A program made the position numbers and the translations under genes. From positions 372,001-436,000 of the forward strand of contig JAQGDQ010000137.1 of NCBI GenBank assembly GCA_030141605.1: DNA of 64,000 nucleotides. Reading direction: 5' to 3'. Positions 1 to 10,800 of this stretch are shown here, piece after piece. The notes under the pieces were generated by a model. It was not told the DNA's origin and did no database searches. It saw nothing but the letters and a program-made list of their open reading frames with translations. Source of the DNA: Tubiluchus corallicola. Its lineage: Eukaryota > Priapulida > Priapulimorpha > Priapulimorphida > Tubiluchidae. How positions within the stretch are numbered: the first letter of the stretch is position 1; each line of letters starts with the position of its first letter.

Positions 1-3000
1 AGGTAAAAAGCACTCTGACAAGCAAGTTTGATCAAGACAAAAGCAAAAAGACCAAAGTGAAACACATAATAATGCGAGGTAATGGTACCACATGTAGAAA
101 AGACAAAGACAATAAAAACAAAGGTATAAATTTAGATATTCCGAATAAAAAAGCAATGTAAAATGGTAAACGAAGATAAAAATGGTGACAAAAAATTCCA
201 GTAATAAAAGAATTAGTTTTACTTCGGATTTTATAATGATTTTGTATGCGATAACTATGATTATGCACACGAAGATTTGTCTCACGTTTGGCATCTTTTT
301 TCAGTACGTGATATAATCTAAATGATCAACAAATGATTCAAAAATGCCTAATGAAGAAATTTCAAATTTTATCAATTTTTTAGAACATCTTAACATTTTT
401 AGCATTCGTTCATAATTTTTGCAGCGGGCACTCTAAATACTGGCGGCTTTCAGAACAATTAGTTTGAAAAACTAAAGTAATCATTGTTAGCTGATGTTTA
501 CAGCTGCATATAAATTTTGAGATTATATCATCTTGTAAATTATAGGTGATTAACTAAAAGAGCACAATGGATAAGCCAGTCCAGTAAAACTTTGAAAAGT
601 TCTGACGACCTTGATTGTTGTTGACATCTTACGCCAGGACCATGTACCTGCCTTGTATCTCTGTACGTTGGTTGCCTTAATTCGTGTATGTCAAAGAACG
701 CTCCCTCAGTTTCTCTGGACGTCCTGTTTCCAAACTCTTTTATTGTTAACATTTCATGGTGAAAATCAAGTTAAAAATTTGCAAAACAAACCTGACCAAC
801 GAAATCACCTTTGCAGAAGAATGTCCGCATCTGCTTCAATAACAACAGAAGTTTTTAGCCTATTTTTACTTGTGCTGAAAAATTTCTGTTTCAGAACACT
901 TCAAAGTAATTATGTTGGCACCTTCAGAATCAACATCCAATGAGCGACCACATTTTTAATGAATCTTATAATTGTGAGACACCCCGATATTCTTGCCACA
1001 GCTTGGACTGCTTTCCTTATGTACTGGTTTTTGTATTAATTCTAGAGACTTTACCTTTTAGTTGCGAGACTTGGCTATAGAAAGTCAGCTGTATATCTTC
1101 TGTCGTTTTATTCTTCTGTATTCTACCATATATTTCCTAGTATTGACCATGTCATTATTCGAGTATTGGCATGCTCGTTTGTCTATGTCCGACACTCACC
1201 CAATATGATCGTAGTCTATGACGACTCCAACATACACCACAAAAACTAGTCTGTACACAGTAAACATATGCATAATCTGGTAACACTGCCTTCAATTAAT
1301 TTCGATATATATAAGGCTCCTGTTTAAATTGTCAAACGTATTGTCAGTTGTGATCGTATTACATTTGAAAGTTATTTATTAGTTCTCTTTCTTTTATCTA
1401 ATCTTCAACAATGAATGTTTTGCCCAGTACCTTCAGAAATCTTCTGTTCAAATAGCCACTTCAGTTCAAGACGCCTGCACCTTTTGTTATGATAATAATT
1501 ATGCCGATTGGACTCCTTTCATCCTGTTTTTGCTCGTTTTTCCTGGAATCACATCTTCTCAGTTAGTGCTTCTAAAATTGGATGATATTTTCAGTCGTTT
1601 AAGTACACACGGATCAAGTTATTTCATAGCGTACCTTTCAGCTTAAACCAAACTTTCAATCTTTTTGTCCACTCGCTCGTGTGGTATGTCTTATATATAA
1701 GGCCAACTTGAATTTTCTTCTATCCAGCCTGATTAAAAGCTGTTCAACAACTGTTTACTAGCATCAATTTTCCTTAGCTTCCTTTTCCTCAAAGTCCCTG
1801 CATAAACGGCAATGGTGAGAAATCTAATTATTGGTCAAGTTACCGGCACCCTATAATTAATCAAAACGAATAAGATGCACGGGAAAACAACACAGTTGAC
1901 TGAAATTTAAAATTATGGATCTTAATTAAAGAAACTATTTGCACAGACTATATCACAATATTTAAGGGTGTTTTAGCTGTATCATGTTTTAATTATTTTA
2001 AGCCAATATAACATATAAGGAACTATAGAAAATTTGACGAAAAAATTCTTATTATTATTTATTACACCTAAAATACTTGCAAAATAATCTGAGCAAACAG
2101 TCTATTTAATTTTGGCCCTTGATTTTAAGTTTTAATTTATTGTGTTTTACTGTTTATATTTTATGTTTTTTGTTTTGTGGACAGCAAGGAGTCATATGAC
2201 TACTGTTTTTTTGGTTAAATCCCTTTTTAAAATAAACTATTACTTATTTACTTACTATCACTGAGTTATCATTAATCATTGAGCACATTAATAGAATTGT
2301 ACACTGGTAAGGCGACACTAGGTAAAAAACTTTTGCTGTTTGTGGTAAAGTGAGGTATTGAAGCCTATTTCAAACTTTAGTCAAGTGCACTCAACTTCAC
2401 TCAGTGTAGTTTCTCATATTTTATGCTGGACATTTTAGATGTAGAACAGCTGCTTAAAAATCCAGTTTTCCTTCAGCTTTCTTATCTGTGGTATTTTCCG
2501 CCAGGAAGTCACTTCCCGGAAAACTACAACTTCACTAAATTCAAAAAGAACATCAAATTAACAGGTACTTTCTGTCCACCAGGAAATCAGTTATATGACT
2601 TCTTTGTTTCTTGATACGTATAGCGTACTAAATTTATATTTTCACCTTTCTACTGTAACCCATTCCAATGAGTGGACATTGGCTTCTTTTGTGCAGTTTG
2701 TACAAAAAATTACATTTATTAACTCAATCAATATTTTTAAACAATTCCAACGCCGTGACCGTATAGCATAGCATATGCGCAGATCTTTCAAGGCAGCCCA
2801 ACAATGTTAGATTAATTTATCACACATTATTTGATTGCTGGATCAAGAACGAGATTACGATCTTTGACCCTGATTTTCAACCTACAGGTGCCCTGTAGTG
2901 GAACAAGAAGTATTGGAGGAGCTGCCAGTTGTTTTAGACATTAGTGGATTTGAACTATGAGCCTGTGTGGGAGGAGGAGGAGGAGGAGGCTATTAACTTC

Positions 3001-5430
3001 ATCAAAACAACGAAATATTTGGCTTGGCGTTCCTTGACTAGGTGACATTCATATGAGATCGCTAAATGTAAAGGAGAAGCGCAGATGGATTATTCTTCAC
3101 AGAGTAATTGGTGCTTGTTGGAAAAACTGGGAAAATTCCTAGTTAGTGGACATTATTGCAATTTACAAAATGAAAGTAGGAGAAGTAAACATATAGGAAT
3201 AGCAGGGGCATTTCATTTCATCCTACATACATCCTGGTATGTAGGATACTTCTCTTTAGACTTCTGGGGCAGACTTGTGCCAATCACATATATTGTGACG
3301 GCTTGCAGACTGTGGTGGTGGAATGTTGTTTTGTTACTCGAATGATATTAAAAGTTGGAGATTCTAAACTATTCCGACATTTACTTTGCGGCGCCAACAT
3401 CAAATGTGTTTAGCGGCTTTTTTGTTGTTGTTGCAATCTTGAAAAAGAAAACAATCGCTGAATATTAACTTAACATAGAAGACTGGAATTTATTATACAT
3501 GAAACCGCTAAAGACCTACAAACATACAGTGAGGATCAAAATGAAGAGTTAAAAGCATTCAGCCATTAGTAAAAAACAATTTAAAAGTAATAGGATTGAA
3601 GCGGATTAATTCATTAAACAAATCCTCGTTATAAAATATTAATTAAATTGTTTTATTAAAAATAATCAAAATAAATAGGCTTGATAAACATTCCATAATA
3701 TGTAACTGCATAATGACCACAAACACGATCACAAAACAATAATAACACTAGAATACCACAGCAATTAATAGAACAATTAGCAAATACATAAAAAATGTAA
3801 ATTTTGGATCAAGAAACGTTTATATTTGCAGTTCTAAGTGATACAATTCGACAGTTTTTGTTAAGAGCTGAAAAATGCGTTTCTTTGACTGAATTTCGGC
3901 AGCGTCGTCATGTTCGAGACCGAATTGTGAATTTCTGCGCCAGCGTTTCCACGACAAGACAGCGATTGACAACAATCACGAATCGCCACTGAAAATGGAT
4001 ATGATGACTGAAGCTTTAGATAGTCAGGCGTGTATGTTATTTGAAGTTCAACATTTCGTCAGTGAAACATTTTAATAGTCTATTATTTCGCCAGTAGTTA
4101 TTAGAAATAGTACAATACATTTAAATTAATGTATATATGATAGTGATATTTATGTCAATTGCTGAGGGTAGTCTTTCATACCTAGGTCAATTCAATACTT
4201 TTAATACTATATATTAAAATATATAGAACAACATGATTTCTTTAAAATCCTTTGTGAACGAAAGCCATAAATCGTACAAAGACGTTCCATATATCACTGG
4301 ATTCCCCGTGAGACGTTGAACGCGATGCGCCACGCCAAACTTGCAAGTAAGGTTTCACTTAGCCAGAAAATGGCGCTGAGTAAGACTGTACATACCCAAA
4401 ATGCAAGCATTCTGAATCTGGTGTTCTTTTTGTTCTACGATGCTTAATTTCTGAGATATAGTTTTTTTTTAAATAACTCACAAACTAGGTAGCTCTACTT
4501 GACTAAATTTGGTATGCTACCGAAGCTAGGACCACTGGTCATTAGTGACCAAGTTGTCTAAATTATTTGATCAATAAAGTCAGTTTAGTTTAGCGTCTTC
4601 TATACGTCATGGCTTGTGACCTTTTTTCAAAAAGACAGATGGTTCTGGTAGAGAAAGAAATGTCTTTACAATCTGTGCTTAGTTTTTGTCCAAATGACTT
4701 CGCCTTTTCTGCACAGCATATAAACATAGCTAATTTTGAGCGTTCGACTTTGAGACTTAACATTTTCAAGACTTTTTGACTCCCCAAAAGCATTGGCTTA
4801 CTCCCTACGTGAACCATCCTCAGGCACATGACCAACAAATAGCTTTATCAGTTTCTGGCCTAGATGGCCACGTGCTTTTTAAGTCCAGTGGTAAAGACTT
4901 GAAAGAGCACGTAGAGATCTTCTGAGATCTTAAACAAGATTGAAATTTTAGAAAAATGCAGGTTCATGACCTGTAGTTTATGGTCAGCGATGCCCAACAT
5001 ACTAGCTATCCACTTGTCAAATTGGGTCTTGGTGGAATCTGCAGTTCTTGGCCTACTGTTTTGTGTCCAAAAGAGTACCCATGAGTAGTCCAACATAACG
5101 TATTATCAGTACCAAAATAACTACACTTGGAGAACTGTATCTTCCCAAAAAAAGTAATCCCTAAAGGCCTAAACATATCGCTACTATTCAGTAAACACTT
5201 ACACTAGGCCTATCAGGCCTGCAGGCTTAAATTTTATGGCACTGTTGTTAAATCATATCCTTGTGCTACTCAAGACTAGAATGCTACCTGCCAAGATGGT
5301 GCCAGTGGTGAGTCTGGTGACAGTCCAATTAATCTAACCAACATTGTGCTATTGTGCTATACAACAGCCACCACTAAGGGTGGCAAAACAATAGCCGTTT
5401 TTGCATAAATGCATATGAGGAAATGATGCG
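1..5430. other. Intergenic DNA, no recognised gene
   Basis: AT-rich sequence with only short open frames, none with a recognisable domain or good splice signals. Two short minus-strand frames at 4590-5096 (82 and 78 codons) are the least random-looking but match no family I know. A purine tract of GGA repeats lies near 2970-2990. Nothing else can be supported here. Confidence 0.6.
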
Positions 5431-5437
5431 CTGCTCT

Positions 5438-5960
5438 GGCGAAGTGTACTACTATTTAAATACTTGCTGTACTACTTCTAACTATAACTGGTGAAGTGAT
5501 ACATTGGCGAAATGATGTCCTGGTACGGTGTACTGCTATTTAAATACGTACTGCACTAAAATTTTATTCTAACTGCAACTGGCAAAACGATAAACTGACA
5601 AAATAATAGACTGGCGAGTTGTACTACTGTTCAAATACATACTGCACGGTTTCTAACTACAACTGGCAGAACGATACATTTGCTAAGTATAGCACCGCTT
5701 TACATTGCAGGATTTAATAAACTAAACTAAACTAAACCAAACCAAACCAAACCAAACCAAACCAAACCAAACCAAACCAAACCAAACCAAACCAAACCAA
5801 ACCAAACCAAACCAAACTAAACTAAACTATTTCTAATATCACAAAATGATACAGTGGCGAAATGATGCATTGGCGAAGCATACTTCTATTTACGTATTTA
5901 CTGTACTATTTCTAGTTGCAACTGGCAAACATACGCAAAATGACAAATGATACACTAGCG
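5438..5960. repeat. Degenerate tandem repeat, about 84-91 bp period
   Basis: The core GTGTACTACTATTTAAATAC followed by a TACTGTACT..CTAACTACAACTGGC segment recurs with its core at about 5444, 5528 and 5619 (spacing 84 and 91 bp), and again near 5878 after the (AAACC)n array. Copies are diverged, so this is an old minisatellite into which a pentanucleotide array later expanded or was inserted. Confidence 0.7.
5717..5829. repeat. (AAACC)n / (AAACT)n pentanucleotide microsatellite
   Basis: About 110 bp of uninterrupted 5-base units, AAACC in the centre with AAACT at both edges. It is preceded by GATTTAATAAACTAAACT, a form also seen as AAACT tails elsewhere in the window, so it may have grown from a retroposon tail. 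Confidence 0.95.
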
Positions 5961-5970
5961 ATTTTAAGTT

Positions 5971-7746
5971 ATGCACATGAAAGTAGCTGAAGCTATTGCT
6001 AGCTATGCATGGTTGCGGAAGTCAAAGTGGTCCACTTTCGGCACATCTTGTTTGCAAGTCACAAGACAATTAGTTTGTTTGCAAGTCACTCTTGATGGCC
6101 CACGTCGCCGGCTCATCGCTAGAAGAGATCGCGTCTTGAAGAAGAACACAAACTATGAATTTCAACTTCGTCAATTCAACTTCAAGTTCTACGCCCAATC
6201 AGCTGTCGCCACATTCCGCAAAATTGGTCCTGTATTAGAAATCCTTATTGAATTTGGCATGCTTCATGCATTTTAACAGTCGTTGTTATAAGGTTAGTGA
6301 AGAGTGTGAGCGAAGACGATTTTCTTGTTATTTGGTTGAACGCCTATCCTTTTGTGCATTTTTAGGCTAAACGCGATGGAAATATTTTTGGCAGCTGTAG
6401 ACTTTCATCAAAAGGCTAAGGATCGTTTAGCTAAAAATACACTAGTTAAAAGTAGTTTACATTACAATAATACTAATAGCTGTTTTGATATTCATGGTAC
6501 ACTGCGGCATGAATAGTTTTCAACGAAATTAGTTTTTCAATTAATGTAAAAAATTCACAGAAGAAACAATTTTCCAAGCTGTGACAATTAAGTAACAAAA
6601 AAATATCAATAATTTTATCATTGATTTAATCATTTATGGTTTTTGCAACTGATTACAATGACAAAAATTCTGTTACCATCTAACTAATTCAGGAAATTAT
6701 TAATGTAACTTGTGTAATTAATGTGATTTGCTTTAACAAAGCCAGTGATTTGTGTATTAGAAATTTTAGCTATTTTTACAAAAGCTGAATAAGTTAATAA
6801 AATTCGCAATAGACGAAATAACTTTAGCTAATATAATAATGTGTAACATCGCTAAAGTATGAGAAAAAATCAAACCAAGGCTGTGACATAGTGATGCTTT
6901 CTGCAGATAGCCAAATATCGTGTGTGGGAGGAAGTATTTTTCACAAGAGGTAAAAATTGTAGTTTTAAAGACAATTTATATACAGCGCACTGTTAATACA
7001 GTTTGGTAATTATTGGTGTGTGTTGTGATAATTACATTAAAGCTATATTATTGTGATCAATTGTAATTTTAATGGCTTTCAGATGTAATTGCTTAAATGA
7101 GGGATGTTAGCAATAACGATTTATGTATCGACTAGAAGTGATATGGCGTTGTATATATCGTTGTTTATCGCTGTCCTTTATAAAATGTTTTACTGCTTCA
7201 CTTTGCTTTTCCATTTATACTCGAGAGTGATGCAAAATAGCAAAAATAGGTTATTGTTATAAGCTTGTCTGAATCATTTCCTTGTACTTTCTCCAACAAT
7301 AGTTTTGAGCAGCATTTTCGTGACTATGTACAGCTGGGAAAATGTATAAATTTCTATGTATTAATGTGTTACAATGATATATACATATATTACTACGTGG
7401 GGTATAGAAAAGAAGTCACATAGATTATAGATGTATATATTACTAAATGGTGGCCCCTTAAATTTACTGTACTTAGTGGCAAGTGCACTCAGGCATTTAA
7501 TAATTTAACTATTAGTAATTGTTCTGCTGTCACATATGTTGCCTAACTCCAGGTTCAATATCGTTTTTATCGTTCAAAATAATATAACGTATCATATTGT
7601 CTGGAAAATAGATTGTTGTTATCGTGTACTTTGTAAAAAAAATTTTATTTGTTTAATTTTATTTAAATGATATTTTTATTGCTAAAGAAATTTGAAAAAA
7701 ATTACAGCTACTTTTAATATTTAATTGTAGCTTATGTATTTTGCAG
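5971..7746. other. Upstream region and 5' UTR intron of the PI3K gene
   Basis: No supported coding sequence. A 101-codon open frame at 5971-6276 has no recognisable domain. A pyrimidine-containing tract ending TGTATTTTGCAG at 7746 is a good 3' splice site, so the end of this stretch is probably the last part of a 5' UTR intron. The upstream non-coding exon and promoter cannot be placed. Confidence 0.5.
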
Positions 7747-7805
7747 TTGCTGTTACGGCTTGTGTGGACATCACCATCATAAACCAAAAAAAGTTGAGCA
7801 TCAAC

Positions 7806-7820
7806 ATGGTTTTATATTGA
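7806..7820 (+). promoter_or_regulatory. Five-codon upstream ORF in PI3K leader
   Basis: An ATG followed by three codons and TGA lies in the presumed 5' UTR exon (which starts near 7747), 26 bases before the main ATG at 7847. It would be translated first by a scanning ribosome and could lower PI3K output. That effect is inferred from known uORF behaviour; the sequence shows only the reading frame. Confidence 0.4.
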
Positions 7821-7846
7821 GCTAAGTGGAAATTCCAGCATTTACA

Positions 7847-10800
7847 ATGGCATCACAAGGGACTCCACCATTTATGTCTCAACAAAGTGCAGACGGTGAA
7901 GCAGATAGATACTTGGCCGATTTAGAACGTGCAAAACAGTTAAGTTTAGAATCGGCTAAACTTGAAGAAATGCAACGTGAATTTAATAGGGAATGCCGTG
8001 GCCAGTTAAAAAGTCCGACTGGAGCAAATGAAGCAGAAGATCTGATTCACTTTTCTGCTGCTGAAATTCAAATAAGGGACATTAAACGAAATCTATCGGA
8101 AAGTAATTTTAAAACTCTGGAGAGAGAGTTCTCAAGTAATTTTTCCGATTTTGACCTTCTTGGTAGTACTGTGCCACCACGGTGGCAAGTTCCAGGTTCT
8201 GATACAAATCGTGCAAGTGCTAAGACAGGAAAAGTGGCAATATTGCCCTTAGAAGAAAGTGGTGAAACTGATTCGGCTGGCAAAATGTCACCTGTGCATC
8301 TCACGACTAATGATGAATTTTCTAATCTGTTCGACTTGCACTTTAGTGCAGTACAGAGAACAAATGATTCTGTAAATGCTAGTAATTTTGGTCAAATTAC
8401 AACTTCAGTACAGCCAAATTTATCTATGGTAAGCAAAGATTATCCTGCTGAATCGTCTAATGTAAGTAATCAATTTCAAGCATTTTATTGTGAAAAGAAA
8501 AGTCTTGCACCTGCTAATACGACATACTGTGTAGACATTGGTGCAAATGTCTCGCTCGCGAGAGAAAGAAGTCAGACATTATTGTATGATCCTTGGCAAT
8601 TGGCTCCTGAGCCACCGGCTTCATTCCATAGCGGTCTCCACAAAACAAAAAAGTCTAAACGAAGTGATAGTCTCCACCTTATCGATTTTGATGACGATTC
8701 TAGCGACTTGCTTCAGGCTTTTGACCCATTAATGGCTGCCTCTAGTTCACAGAGAAAAGAGCCTTTGTTTGAAAAAGTTGCACCTCAAAGTTCGTTTGAA
8801 GATGATTTTGTTACTCCTAGCTCTGTAACCGAAAAACAGAAGCCATCTTCACCACCACCAAGGCCTCCGAGACCAGTTCTTCCTCGACAGATCCAGCCAA
8901 CACTCAGAGTTAGACATGCAGCAAAAACAGAGGATCGTGTTTACGAACCATTAAGGGTTATCCAAGTTGAAAGAAAGCAGGATGCAGTTCTAAGGTGCTT
9001 CATCGATAAAGTACTTATGTTACGCAAAGGTTTCTATTATAATGATACAATGACCAATGCAGGTTTTGTAATAAGCCCTGTCATTGAAAACATAAACTGT
9101 GGTCGAACATCAGTAAAACTGGTAGTGAATACGCCTTTACAACCAGAGCAGCCTCTTATTTTTTCGTGTGATATACATACATCTATTGAGCATGTTATCA
9201 GTCAGATACTATGTCTTATTCTTGATGACATCACTGGATATTCTACAGATCAATACGTATTGAAGGTTCAAAGTTGTGCTGAATTTCTTGCACGAGATTC
9301 CATTTTAGCAGATTACGAATATGTGCAAATATGTAGGAGGTTTGATCGCGATGTCTGCTTTACACTGCTTGAGATTTCTCACCTCAGTCAACCACTTGCA
9401 AGATCAGCAAAAGATGATAGGCAAATAACTTGGACAGATTCACCGGAGCTGTTGAAGAAGTCCAATACAGTGAGCTATGAAACAATAGTCATACTTCTTG
9501 AGACTTTTGAAAAAGAAGTAGAAAAGTTTCAGGCTCATATGTTTAAGCAAAAGTCGGAAGTTCTAAAAGTGTCTGGAATGGTCCAGGCTGTAAAGGCTTT
9601 GTGTACCATGCTTAATGGTCTTGAAACAAATGACATTTCTCAGGCTATTGACAGCTTAAAAGAAGCAGCCCAAGAAAGAAGTCTTAAGTCTGATGTAACT
9701 AATTTACATGAATCAGGAGGAAAAACTATTGCAGACACTTCCAGAAATAGTTTCCTCATTTTTGTTATTGAGCAACTACAGGAAGCTGTGCGCAAGTTAG
9801 TAAGTGTGTATTGTAACATGTTCTTGCCAAACTTCACCATAGCCGACATAGAAGTTGATCATCAAGGTTACAAGCAAATCACGGATATGTTTGATAATCT
9901 GATCATATGTGTCTTGACACTGCATCGCATACCTCAAAGTTGGAAAACTTCTTACACATGCTTTCGTCTGGCATGTGGTGTTTTTCATGGCAGTCGTAGG
10001 CTTTGTGCTGATGTATGGACTAAAACAGCCAAAGTTACATCTTCATTTTTTGATCTAATTTTCTTTGACGAATGGTTACAGTTTCCATCTGTTTCTCTGT
10101 ACACTTTGCCTAGGGAATCAAGATTAGTGATGAAATTATATGGTATAAAAATTGTTCCGCCTGACAACAAAAACGAAGTTGAAAAACAGTTGCAAGAAGT
10201 GGCTGGCTGGGTTTCTCTTGATCTCTTTGACTTGGAGAACAAATTAACGAATGGCCCGCACTTGCTAGGGTTATGGCACGACCGAAGTGTTGAACCAGTT
10301 GGTCCTCGTGCATCAAATTTGCTTGAAAAAAACAGCAGTATATTGCATGTCGAATTGCCAGAGTTTGGATATGATGTAGTTTTTCCGCCTGTAACAGAAA
10401 CACATACGTCTGTTAGTAGAGATTATTCACTTTTGAATGAAACTATGCAGCAGAAGATAGAAGAAGTGTTAGCAAGAGACATTTTAACTTTTTGTACATT
10501 AGAGGAAAATAAATTATTATGGGAAAACAGAGATTATTTGTATGGTGTTCCTGGTGCGCTACCACGATTACTTCAAGCCGTTCCTGGTTGGAACTGGGCT
10601 TCCTTGCCAGACATTTACTGTTTGCTTGGACAGTGGAAAAACAGCTACCCTTTAACGGCCATTGAAGCACTTGAATTTCTTCTACCTCATTATGCTGATT
10701 CAGAAGTACGCAAAGTAGCTGTAGGTTGGTTACAGGCTATATCAAGTGACGAATTGTGTGACTACTTACCTCAGCTTGTGCAAGCTCTCAAATTTGAAAG

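Noticed and set aside
4590-5096. Two minus-strand frames (82 and 78 codons) as a gene
   Set aside because: They are in different frames, separated by stops, and match no family I recognise; left as possible unidentified relics.
5717-5829. Interstitial telomere array
   Set aside because: The unit AAACC (GGTTT) is not a known animal telomere repeat (TTAGGG or TTAGG), and its edges drift to AAACT.
7826-7846. GTG start seven codons upstream for PI3K (and GTG at 16642 for HYOU1)
   Set aside because: Eukaryotic initiation strongly prefers ATG, and an in-frame ATG follows immediately in both genes.
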